Source: an uncultured Solirubrobacteraceae bacterium (GTDB lineage: Bacteria; Actinomycetota; Thermoleophilia; Solirubrobacterales; Solirubrobacteraceae). From it: 10,980 bases of DNA. Each line of letters opens with the position of its first letter. Within the stretch, counting starts at the first letter, position 1. A program made the translations under genes and the position numbers. Under the pieces are notes generated by a model that saw nothing but the letters and a program-made list of their open reading frames with translations, did no database searches and had not been told where the DNA came from. The stretch is taken from NCBI GenBank assembly GCA_955652345.1, contig CATPBV010000119.1:1-10980 (forward strand). Direction: 5' to 3'. Of this stretch, positions 1 through 6,441 are shown piece by piece.

Positions 1-2009
1 AGGCGGAGGAGGTCCCCGAGGTTCAGCGAGTAATCGGCGATCGTCTCCTTGGAGACGAGAATCCCGTCGGGGCGCGCCTTCAGGCGCGACATCATCTGGC
101 CGGCGGTTCCACCGATGAAGTACGAGTCACGCAGGCTGGTCCCCTGCGTGAAGGTGGCCGGGTTGATCCCAAAGGTGTCCTGCAAGTCGGGACCGACGTA
201 GGCGTAGGAGTGGTCGACTGGCGTCGCGGCTTGAACGCCCGGGACGGCTGCGATCTTGCTGACGAGGTTGTGCGAGGCGGCGACGCCTGGGGGCGCCGAG
301 GCGGTCACGTCTGCGCCGAGCGTCAGCTGCGCATCCACGACAGCCTGCTGGTCGTACGTTGCCGTGAAGATCCCGAGGTTGACGCCGAAGGCGAGCAGCA
401 GGCCAACGACGATCAGGCCGCGGTTGATCGCCGCGCCCCGTCTCCCGGCGCTGGCCAACAAGAAATGGCGCGGTCCCCGCACGCTCGGTCCGGCGACTCG
501 TCTGGCTGCCCATCCGAGCGCGCGTCCCCGCAGCCGGACCAGCAGCAGCGTCGTACCGAGCCACAAGAGCGCTGGCCCGAAAAACATGTACACCGACAGC
601 GAAAGAGTCGGGTTCGAATCCGGGTTGACGACCGCCGAGAAGCCGGTGCTTGCGGTAAGCCAGTAGATCAGTCCGCTGATGGCAAGCGCTATGAAGTCCA
701 GGTAGAGCCTCTGCCACAGCGGCTTGTGCTCCCGCGTGACGGTGCGTCGGCCGGCGCTGATGCTCGCTCGCCACACGGCGGCGGTCGCGCCCAGGCGCGC
801 CGCAAGTGCACCGCCGATGGCGAGAAGCACGCAGACGACTCCGGTGATGATTCCCCGCCCGGTCGTGAGCCCGACGCCCCCTGAGATCAGCGACTGGACC
901 GCGAGCAGACCCAAGCCGGTGCCGACCAGGCCCGCGACAAGTCCGATAGCCACGCTCTCAACGGTGGCGAACGTGAGCAAATGGGCTTTTCTGGCTCCGC
1001 GGGCGCGCAGGAGCGAAAGCTCTTGCCGGTCACGTTCGACTGTGCCCAGCGCGGCGATGTAGGCGAGCGACAGCCCGACGAGCGCTCCCGGGAGCGCCAG
1101 CATGATGTACAGCGTCTCCGCGTACAGGGCGTCGCCCGCGGCGATGTTGAGCTTGTCCGACAGGTTGTCGACGAACACCACCTGTCCGGGCAGCGACCGC
1201 TCGATTCGATTCACCGTCTGAAGCGAGCGGGTGTACGCCTGCCCGGGAGAGTTACCGAGCATCGATGGATCCGCCTGGGCGTGGACTTGCCACTGCACGC
1301 CTCCCTGCGCGCCCGGGACGGCCGAGGAGCCCAGGCTGGCTGGCGCGATCGCCGGCAGCTCCGGGGCGATCGAGTTAGCGAAGGTGTCGAGCGGAAGGAT
1401 CGCCGCGTTCGCCGGTGGCGTGGATGGCGCAGGGCCGAGCTGCGGGTTCAGCGGCTGGAACACGACGTCGGGTGCGGTGATCAGCGCGACGCCTGAGACC
1501 TTGAACGAGCGCGGGCGTGCCCCGGGTCGCGGGGTGATCGTGACCGTGTCGCCGATTTGCGCCTGTAGCGTCGCCGACAGCTGCTGGTCGAGCACGATCT
1601 GGCCGGGCACCAAGCCGCCCTGGAGAAAGCGGTAGACGCTGAAATGCTGGTCGTACCCGGGAGGAACTGCCAGGATCGAACCCGTGCCGGCGGTCGAGAC
1701 TCCTGCCGGGCCTGTGTGGCTGACGCCGGAGAACGGCGCGGTCGCTGCGGCACTCGCCTGCAGAACGCCGTGCTGCTGGGCGACGCCGGCGGCGACGTTT
1801 TGCGCGGCTCCGTAGGATCCGACTGGCCCTTGCCAATCGAGCGCCACGCTGCGGATCGTGGCAGCAGACTGCGCCCGGAGCGAGTTGCCGATGAACAGCA
1901 GCATCGCCCCGAGCAGTCCAACCGATGCCGCCAGGACGAGGATGCGCGTGACTGTTCGCGTGGGTGCGCGCAACAGGCTCGCCACCGCCAGGCTTGCTGC
2001 AGCTCTCAT
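1..2009 (-). CDS. FtsX-family ABC transporter permease (3' end outside window)
   Basis: This is the integral membrane subunit of a MacB/FtsX-type (type VII) ABC transporter. I followed one open frame for 669 codons with no stop to the left edge, so the C-terminus is missing. From the start MRAAASLAVASLLRAPTRT there is a first membrane helix at about residues 19-38 and a large outer domain at about 39-298. A helix at about 299-322 is followed by ERDRQELSLLRARGARK (about 325-341), the classic FtsX loop motif. Further hydrophobic segments lie near 342-372, 387-410, 434-452, 470-492 and 530-550. A second outer domain begins near 555 and contains VPGVQAATPV (589-598). The ATG lies in an ATGA overlap with the stop of the upstream ATPase, and a GAGGAG ribosome site sits 8 bases before it, inside that ATPase gene. 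The gene is last in the lipoprotein/ATPase/ATPase/permease operon. Mechanotransmission or substrate extrusion is known for the family; the substrate here is unknown. Confidence 0.9.
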   Translation of the reverse strand, partial: MRAAASLAVASLLRAPTRTVTRILVLAASVGLLGAMLLFIGNSLRAQSAATIRSVALDWQGPVGSYGAAQNVAAGVAQQHGVLQASAAATAPFSGVSHTGPAGVSTAGTGSILAVPPGYDQHFSVYRFLQGGLVPGQIVLDQQLSATLQAQIGDTVTITPRPGARPRSFKVSGVALITAPDVVFQPLNPQLGPAPSTPPANAAILPLDTFANSIAPELPAIAPASLGSSAVPGAQGGVQWQVHAQADPSMLGNSPGQAYTRSLQTVNRIERSLPGQVVFVDNLSDKLNIAAGDALYAETLYIMLALPGALVGLSLAYIAALGTVERDRQELSLLRARGARKAHLLTFATVESVAIGLVAGLVGTGLGLLAVQSLISGGVGLTTGRGIITGVVCVLLAIGGALAARLGATAAVWRASISAGRRTVTREHKPLWQRLYLDFIALAISGLIYWLTASTGFSAVVNPDSNPTLSLSVYMFFGPALLWLGTTLLLVRLRGRALGWAARRVAGPSVRGPRHFLLASAGRRGAAINRGLIVVGLLLAFGVNLGIFTATYDQQAVVDAQLTLGADVTASAPPGVAASHNLVSKIAAVPGVQAATPVDHSYAYVGPDLQDTFGINPATFTQGTSLRDSYFIGGTAGQMMSRLKARPDGILVSKETIADYSLNLGDLLR

Positions 2010-2737
2010 GTCTCGAGCTCCTCATCGCCGGCGATGTGTCCGTCCTCGAGAGTGACGATCCGATCTGCCCGCGCCGCCACCTCGGGGTCATGTGTCGCGA
2101 TCACGAGTGCGAAGCCAAGCCTTGCATGCAACGCGTCAATCAGGTCGAGCACGCGCGAACCCGTGTCCGAGTCGAGCTGACCTGTCGGCTCGTCGCACAG
2201 CATCAATGCCGGCCGCTGCGCCAGTGCCCGAGCGATCGCGACCCGCTGCGCCTCCCCGCCCGAGAGCTCCGAAGGTAGCGCCTCGAGCTTCGCGCCCAAG
2301 CCCACGAGCTCGAGGAGCTCGACGGGATCGAGCGCCTGTTGCTCGCCAGCGGCAGGCTCCCGGCCGTCGCGGAGCGTGCTCACGTGCGCTGCGAACGCGA
2401 TGTTCTCGAACGCCGTGAAGGTCGGAAGCAGGTTCGCGCCCTGGAACACATAAGCGACCGTGCGCGCGCGGGCCTGCCCGCGCGCGGCCGCGTCGAGCGA
2501 GGACAGCGGCTCGCCGCCGAGCAGCACCTGGCCGCGGGTCGGTGCGACGAGCCCACCCAGCACGTGCAGGAGCGTCGTCTTGCCCGAGCCGGATCGGCCG
2601 ACCAGCCCGACCCGCTCGGCACCTGTGATCGAGAAATCGACCTCGTCGAGCGCGGTGACCGTGGCCGCGCCGCGCCCGTGCACGACGGTTACCGACCTGC
2701 ACACTGCGAGCTCAGTCGCAGTCGCGACGTCTGTCAT
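2006..2737 (-). CDS. ABC transporter ATP-binding protein B (LolD/MacB type)
   Basis: This is a 243-residue cytoplasmic ATPase subunit that should dock on the FtsX permease encoded immediately downstream. All nucleotide-binding motifs are present: Walker A GRSGSGKTT (47-55), Q-loop VFQGANLLP (97-105, Gln99), signature LSGGEAQRVAIARAL (158-172), Walker B LMLCDEPTGQLD (178-189, catalytic Glu183) and H-loop THD (His216). The Arg in Walker A, where Pro is usual in this family, and the Ala replacing Gln in the signature are mild departures; the fold should still hydrolyse ATP. The start overlaps the stop of ATPase A as ATGA. It has a GGAGGG ribosome site 7 bases upstream (plus-strand 2745-2750), which supports this start. 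The stop overlaps the permease start in the same way. The family normally powers substrate release or extrusion from the membrane. The substrate is not visible. Confidence 0.95.
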   Translation of the reverse strand: MTDVATATELAVCRSVTVVHGRGAATVTALDEVDFSITGAERVGLVGRSGSGKTTLLHVLGGLVAPTRGQVLLGGEPLSSLDAAARGQARARTVAYVFQGANLLPTFTAFENIAFAAHVSTLRDGREPAAGEQQALDPVELLELVGLGAKLEALPSELSGGEAQRVAIARALAQRPALMLCDEPTGQLDSDTGSRVLDLIDALHARLGFALVIATHDPEVAARADRIVTLEDGHIAGDEELET

Positions 2738-3468
2738 GCCAGTGCCCTCCCATCGCGCATCTCGACGACGCGGTCAGCGGCGCGAGCAACTCGCGCCGAG
2801 TGCGTGACTGCCACGACCGTGCTGCCGAACGAGTCGCGCAGCTCCCGCAGCGCATCAAGCACCAGTCGCTCGTTGGCGTGGTCGAGCTCTCCGGTCGGCT
2901 CGTCCGCGAGCACCAGCGGCGCCTGCCGGGCGGCCGCTCCGGCGATCGCAACGCGCTGCTGCTCTCCTCCCGACAACGACCCCGCCCGCTGGCGCACTCG
3001 ATCGCCCAAGCCGAAGGCAGCAAGGGCCTGGTCCGCGGCGGGGCCTGGATCTGAGCGGCCGGCGATTCTGAGCGACACGATCACGTTCTCCCGTGCGGTC
3101 AGCGCCGGCCACAGGTTGTCCCGCTGCAACACCAGGGCGACTCCTCGCGCGCGATAGTCGGCGAGCGCGGTTTCGTCCAGCAAACTGAGCGACCACTCCC
3201 CGACGCGTACCTCCCCGGCCGAAGGTTGGTCGAGCGCCGAGGCGAGCGCAAGCATCGTGCTCTTGCCGCATCCGGACGGTCCGAGCACCGCGACCAGCTC
3301 GCCCCGCTCGACCCGCATTCCAAATCCCCGCAGGGCGACCGTCTCGACCGGGCCCGAACGGAAGATCTTGAATACGTCGTTGAACTGGAGCGCCGGCCAG
3401 TCGATCTCCTGCTCGGCACGCTCGGGCTCGACATACAGGCTCTTGACGGCGCCGCTCGAGGTACTCAT
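2734..3468 (-). CDS. ABC transporter ATP-binding protein A (LolD/MacB type)
   Basis: This is a second, different ABC ATPase of 244 residues in the same operon. Motifs are Walker A GPSGCGKST (63-71), Q-loop LVLQRDNLWP (112-121, Gln115), signature LSGGEQQRVAIAG (165-177), Walker B LVLADEPTGELD (185-196, catalytic Glu190) and H-loop VTHSARVARAADRVV (His223). All catalytic residues are intact. The helix after the signature reads IAGAAARQAP instead of the usual IARALxxxP. An N-terminal extension of about 25 residues (MSTSSGAVKS...) precedes the first strand. The ATG overlaps the lipoprotein stop as ATGA and has no ribosome site of its own, so it probably depends on translational coupling. The frame stays open far upstream, but that part is only the other frame of the lipoprotein gene. 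Two unlike ATPases next to one long permease suggest a heterodimeric motor (inference). Confidence 0.93.
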   Translation of the reverse strand: MSTSSGAVKSLYVEPERAEQEIDWPALQFNDVFKIFRSGPVETVALRGFGMRVERGELVAVLGPSGCGKSTMLALASALDQPSAGEVRVGEWSLSLLDETALADYRARGVALVLQRDNLWPALTARENVIVSLRIAGRSDPGPAADQALAAFGLGDRVRQRAGSLSGGEQQRVAIAGAAARQAPLVLADEPTGELDHANERLVLDALRELRDSFGSTVVAVTHSARVARAADRVVEMRDGRALA

Positions 3469-4136
3469 TGGAAGGTGAGGCTGTTGATGATTCGCTTGTA
3501 GGCGTCGACGTTGTCCACGCCCTTCGCGGTCCCGAGGTCGACGGTCACCCGCTTGCTGCCGTGGCTGAGCTCGTAGCGGTCGACGATCAGCAACACGGTC
3601 TTTCCGGTGACTGGGTTCGGCGCGCTCAGGGTCGTGTAGGTCGCCTTGACCGCAGGGCCGCTCTTGAGCTGAACCTGGGTCGGGGAGCTGAACGCAAGCG
3701 TCGGGTTGGACTGCTTCAGCTGGGTCAGCTCCGCGGTGAGGCTGGCGGGGGTGGGGGCTGCGAGCGGGCTGATCACGATGCGAATCACGTTGTTCTTGGA
3801 GACGAACGACGTCGCGTCGGTGGTGCCGTTGCGCGTCCAGCCCTCCGGATAGATGATGCTGTAGCCAGCACCAGCGTTGTGGTAGCTGAGGAACACCTGG
3901 CTGTCGGGGATGTCGCCAGTGGCGGCTGATTTCGCATCGCCGGACAGAGCGCCGACTGCCGACCCGGAGCTCGATGACGAGCTTGTGGCATTTGCGCTGG
4001 CTGCTTGCTGTCCGGAGCTTGGACTCGGGCTCGACGTGGCCGAGGAGCCGCAGCCTGCGGTCGCCGCAGTGACCAAGCCCGCCGCAAGAACGGCGATCAG
4101 TGAGCGCCTCATGCTCGGCATCGTCGGGGATCGCAC
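3465..4136 (-). CDS. Lipoprotein with PsbP/LpqN-like outer domain, ABC-transporter partner
   Basis: This is a predicted secreted lipoprotein of 223 residues. The GTG start at 4136 is chosen because an AGGAG ribosome site lies 8 bases upstream. ATG codons at 4121 and 4112 lack one and would only shorten the leader. The signal peptide has MRRSL as the charged end, a hydrophobic core IAVLAAGLVTAAT and a lipobox TAGC with lipid-attachment Cys29. A Ser/Ala-rich flexible linker (about 30-62) follows. The folded domain (about 75-223) contains YSIIYPEGW, SGPAVKATY, VTGKTVLLIVDRYEL and GVDNVDAYKRIINSLTF. That is the pattern of bacterial PsbP/Mog1- or LpqN-like lipoproteins (family recognition by eye). 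It is the first gene of the transporter operon, and its stop overlaps the ATPase A start as ATGA. It probably works on the outer membrane face as a substrate-capturing or accessory subunit (inference). It is divergent from the response regulator. Confidence 0.85.
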   Translation of the reverse strand: MRSPTMPSMRRSLIAVLAAGLVTAATAGCGSSATSSPSPSSGQQAASANATSSSSSSGSAVGALSGDAKSAATGDIPDSQVFLSYHNAGAGYSIIYPEGWTRNGTTDATSFVSKNNVIRIVISPLAAPTPASLTAELTQLKQSNPTLAFSSPTQVQLKSGPAVKATYTTLSAPNPVTGKTVLLIVDRYELSHGSKRVTVDLGTAKGVDNVDAYKRIINSLTFQ

Positions 4137-4144
4137 CTGAAAAG

Positions 4145-4149
4145 CTCCT
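4145..4149 (-). promoter_or_regulatory. Ribosome binding site AGGAG that fixes the lipoprotein GTG start
   Basis: On the minus strand AGGAG is followed by 8 bases and then GTG at 4136. The in-frame ATG codons at 4121 and 4112 have no purine-rich site at a suitable distance, so this site decides the start of the lipoprotein gene. Confidence 0.6.
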
Positions 4150-4168
4150 GAACACCTCGAACGTGCCC

Positions 4169-4225
4169 GGTGGCGGATGCTCGTGCAGATGGCGGATACT
4201 CGTGCAGGTGGCCGATACTGAAGCC
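4169..4225. repeat. Three imperfect 19-bp tandem repeats in the divergent intergenic region
   Basis: Three consecutive 19-base units occupy 4169-4187, 4188-4206 and 4207-4225. Units 1 and 2 differ at only two positions, and share TGGCGGAT and CTCGTGCA. Unit 3 matches over its first 13 bases (GGTGGCCGATACT) with one change against unit 2 in the core, then diverges. The array lies between the divergent lipoprotein operon and the response regulator gene, and its last unit runs to within 3 bases of the chosen ATG. Direct repeats about two helical turns apart in such a place are typical of binding sites for OmpR-family regulators. That role is inferred. Confidence 0.6.
4214..4219 (+). promoter_or_regulatory. 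Possible -10 element for the response regulator gene
   Basis: GATACT at 4214-4219 matches TATAAT at four of six bases and lies 9 bases before the ATG at 4229. The same hexamer occurs at 4195-4200 in the preceding repeat unit. No convincing -35 is visible. If this is the -10 element, the transcript would have almost no leader, which is common in actinobacteria and would explain the lack of a good ribosome site. The call is weak. Confidence 0.25.
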
Positions 4226-4228
4226 AGG

Positions 4229-4897
4229 ATGTGGGCGCCGCGATTACTGGTCCTAGAGGACGATCCGCAGCTTCGAGACGTGCTCGTGCGCAGCCTGTCG
4301 GCCGAAGGCTTCGACGCGAGCGCCGTCGGAACTGCTCACGAGCTGCTCGAGCGCGTCGCGGCTGGGCTTCCTGACGCGTTCGTGATCGACATCGGTCTCC
4401 CCGATGCCGACGGCCGCGACGTATGCCAGGCGCTCCGGGCACGTGGCATCGACACTCCGGTCCTGTTCCTGACCGCGCGAGATGCGCTCACTGATCGCCT
4501 GTCGGGGTTCAGCGTCGGAGGGGACGACTACGTCACGAAGCCGTTCGACATAGAGGAAGTCGTCGCGCGGCTCCAGGCACTGGTGCGGCGCACCGGCGGT
4601 GACGCCCCCGTTGAAGTGTCGGGACTTCAGCTGGATCCGACCGGCCGGACCGTCAACCAGGACGGCGCCGCGATCGCACTGACGCCCACCGAGTTCCGGT
4701 TGCTGGCCGCGCTCGCGGGGCGACCGGACAAGCCGGTCGCCCGCGCCCAGCTGATCCGCGCGGCGTGGCCGCATGGCGCGATCGTGCACGACAACACGCT
4801 CGATGTGTACGTCGCTCGGCTGCGCAGGAAGCTCCGAACCCTCCCCGACCCTCCCCAGATCGTCACCGTTCACGGGACTGGCTACAGGCTCCAGTGA
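4229..4897 (+). CDS. OmpR/PhoB-family response regulator
   Basis: This is a 222-residue DNA-binding response regulator, the cytoplasmic output half of a two-component system with the kinase encoded next. The receiver domain (about 5-118) shows LVLEDD with acidic residues 11-12, phospho-acceptor Asp54 in FVIDIGLPDADG, the switch Thr82 in LFLTARD and Lys104 in YVTKPF. The winged-helix output domain (about 128-222) has LTPTEFRLLAALA, the recognition-helix stretch NTLDVYVARLRRKL and the C-terminal wing VHGTGYRLQ. ATG 4229 gives a standard N-terminus. In-frame GTG codons at 4202 and 4208 could add 7-9 residues, and no start has a strong ribosome site. The stop overlaps the kinase start as TGATG. 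The gene is divergent from the lipoprotein/ABC operon, which it probably controls together with itself (inference). Confidence 0.95.
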   Translation: MWAPRLLVLEDDPQLRDVLVRSLSAEGFDASAVGTAHELLERVAAGLPDAFVIDIGLPDADGRDVCQALRARGIDTPVLFLTARDALTDRLSGFSVGGDDYVTKPFDIEEVVARLQALVRRTGGDAPVEVSGLQLDPTGRTVNQDGAAIALTPTEFRLLAALAGRPDKPVARAQLIRAAWPHGAIVHDNTLDVYVARLRRKLRTLPDPPQIVTVHGTGYRLQ

Positions 4898-6240
4898 TGC
4901 GTTCGGCTCTTTCCCTGCACCGCCGGCTTCTGCTGTCCGTGATCGGCGCCGTCGCGCTCGCGCTCGTCGTGATGATCGGCGCCTTCAACGTCGTGCTCCG
5001 CGAGCGCCTCAACCACGAGGCCAACAGCTCGCTGGTCGCGCGAGGCTCCGCCGAGCTCGCGTCGCTCCACGTCGTCGGAGGCAGGCTCGTTGCCCCCGAG
5101 GTGCCGGATGCAGGCGCCCCTGACACGCAGGCGTGGGTGTTCGCGGGGGAGCGGGTCCTGGAGCAGCCTCGGGCGAGTCCAGCTCTCGAGCGTGCTGCCG
5201 AGCAGCTGACGACAGATGGCCGGCGGACCATGGATCCTGCCGGCGCCAAGCTGCGGCTGTACGCGGTGCCTGTCGTCGCGGGGGGTCGGCGTCTCGGCAC
5301 CGTCGTCACGGCGATCTCGCTGTCGCCATATGAGAACACCGCGCAGACCGCGCTGATTGCGTCGGTCGTGCTTGGCGCAGTGCTCCTGGCTACGGTGGCA
5401 ATAGCAGCACGGGTTCTGATCTCAGGCGCGCTGAGGCCGGTCGCGGACATGACCGCGCAGGCAGCGGCGTGGCGCCAGGTCGAGAGCAGCCAGCGATTCA
5501 ACCTGGGGCCGCCGCGCGACGAGCTGACGCAGCTCGCCGCGACGCTCGACGGTCTCCTCGACAGCGTCGCCAGCAGCCTCAGACATGAGCAGCGCTTCTC
5601 GGCGGAGCTCTCACACGAGCTGCGCTCACCGCTTTCCGCCGTGATCGCCGAAGCTCAGCTGGCGCTCCGGCATGGCCGTACGCTCGACGAGCATCGCGCC
5701 GGCTATGAGCGCGTGCTCGCGGCTGCGCAGCAGATGAGACGCACGCTCGAAACGTTGCTGACAGCGGCCCGGATCGAACACGACCACTCCCACGCGACCG
5801 GCGATGCGGCGGAAGCGGCGCATGCCGCGGCGCGCGGATGTGCTGCGCTCGCTGCCCGGTCCGGGGTCACGATCACGGTCGACGACCCCCAGGCTCCGGT
5901 CCGAGTCGGCATCGAGACCGACGTTGCCGAGCGCGTCCTCGCTCCACTGGTCGAGAACGCTTGCCATTACGGCGCCAGCTCGGTCAGGATCGGCGTCGCG
6001 CGTCGAGGCGGCGCGGTGACGTTCACCGTGCAGGATGACGGTCCCGGCGTCGCGGAGCAGAATCGGGAGCGCATCTTCGAACCGGGTTGGCGAGACCGCT
6101 CCGGGCGGCAGCCCAATGGTCACGGAGCGGGGCTGGGGCTCCCGCTGGCCCGGCGGCTGGCGCGCGCCGCGGGCGGAGACGTCGACGCCGAGCCCGACGC
6201 GGCCGGCGGGCGCTTCACCGCGCGGCTCCCGTCTGGGTGA
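4897..6240 (+). CDS. Sensor histidine kinase, two membrane helices with HAMP domain
   Basis: This is a 447-residue membrane-bound kinase that phosphorylates the upstream regulator. The short cytoplasmic start MRSALSLHRR leads into helix 1 (about 11-34). An outer sensor region of about 115 residues (35-150) resembles no domain I can name. Helix 2 is at about 151-175, and a HAMP linker (about 176-228) includes ALRPVADM and DELTQLAATLDGLLDS. The dimerisation domain has phospho-acceptor His240 in AELSHELRSPLSAVI. The ATP-binding domain has an N-box LVENACHYGA (Asn354), G1 DDGPGV (380-385) and G2 GHGAGLGL (408-415). The ATG at 4897 uses the last base of the regulator stop, so translation is coupled. 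The same frame is open farther upstream, but that is a shadow of the regulator gene. The ligand is unknown. The divergent ABC operon with a lipoprotein suggests an envelope or antimicrobial signal (inference). Confidence 0.95.
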   Translation: MRSALSLHRRLLLSVIGAVALALVVMIGAFNVVLRERLNHEANSSLVARGSAELASLHVVGGRLVAPEVPDAGAPDTQAWVFAGERVLEQPRASPALERAAEQLTTDGRRTMDPAGAKLRLYAVPVVAGGRRLGTVVTAISLSPYENTAQTALIASVVLGAVLLATVAIAARVLISGALRPVADMTAQAAAWRQVESSQRFNLGPPRDELTQLAATLDGLLDSVASSLRHEQRFSAELSHELRSPLSAVIAEAQLALRHGRTLDEHRAGYERVLAAAQQMRRTLETLLTAARIEHDHSHATGDAAEAAHAAARGCAALAARSGVTITVDDPQAPVRVGIETDVAERVLAPLVENACHYGASSVRIGVARRGGAVTFTVQDDGPGVAEQNRERIFEPGWRDRSGRQPNGHGAGLGLPLARRLARAAGGDVDAEPDAAGGRFTARLPSG

Positions 6241-6356
6241 TGCGTCACGAGACCGGGCGGGGGCGGGCCCAAGCGAGCGCGATCGGCGCCAAGCTCACGC
6301 TGACCAATGAGCCGGACGGCGGCGCATGGGCGAGGCTGACGCTACCCGAGACCTGA
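6240..6356 (+). pseudogene. Relic of a second histidine kinase (C-terminal tail only)
   Basis: A 38-codon frame opens at the ATG that overlaps the kinase stop (TGATG) and ends at TGA 6354-6356. From about 6270 it reads ASAIGAKLTLTNEP, then DGGAWARLTLP. This is the standard ending of a HATPase_c domain (helix, GA, beta strands, DGG, strand, LP). The intact kinase has its own complete ending (DAAGGRFTARLPSG), so this is a second, different copy in another frame and not a frameshifted part of it. The first ~10 codons (HETGRGR) do not look like a kinase. Best explanation: the 3' scrap of a deleted sensor kinase gene. Because of the overlap it could still be translated as a short peptide. Confidence 0.55.
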
Positions 6357-6367
6357 CGGGCGCCGCC

Positions 6368-6379
6368 GAGCCGCGGCTC
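6368..6379. repeat. Perfect 12-bp palindrome between convergent genes
   Basis: GAGCCGCGGCTC equals its own reverse complement. It lies between the kinase relic and the 3' end of the permease gene. It could be a protein site or part of a weak bidirectional terminator. In DNA this GC-rich it may also be chance. Confidence 0.2.
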
Positions 6380-6407
6380 CCCGCTTCGGGCTGGCCTGTT
6401 GCGCGAG

Positions 6408-6424
6408 CGCGTTGCGGTAACGCG
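6408..6424. terminator. Possible hairpin between convergent transcripts, no T tract
   Basis: CGCGTT and AACGCG form a perfect 6-bp inverted repeat around a 5-base loop. It sits 17 bases beyond the permease stop and downstream of the kinase on the other strand, a sensible place for a shared terminator. There is no run of T on either strand, so intrinsic termination is doubtful. Confidence 0.25.
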
Positions 6425-6441
6425 ATCAGATGTTCGATGAG

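Noticed and set aside
1375..2091. Minus-strand frames of 238 and 146 residues within the left permease
   Set aside because: They are off-frame translations. The true permease frame starts at 2009 and shows membrane helices and the FtsX loop motif.
3469..4155. Long upstream extension of the ATPase A frame, which would make a 473-residue protein
   Set aside because: The extension is another frame of the lipoprotein gene, is Arg/Gln-rich without any domain, and the ATGA overlap gives a natural ATPase A start at 3468.
4169..4225. CRISPR-like array
   Set aside because: The units are directly adjacent with no spacers, only 19 bases long and number three. They fit an operator or slippage repeat, not CRISPR.
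4137..4442. Longer lipoprotein frame starting within the response regulator gene
   Set aside because: It would bury the signal peptide and overlap a clear regulator gene on the other strand. GTG 4136 has a good ribosome site and leaves the lipobox correctly placed.
4765..4896. Upstream extension of the histidine kinase frame
   Set aside because: These 44 codons are a shadow of the regulator's DNA-binding domain. The TGATG overlap at 4897 and the membrane helix right after it fit the shorter start.
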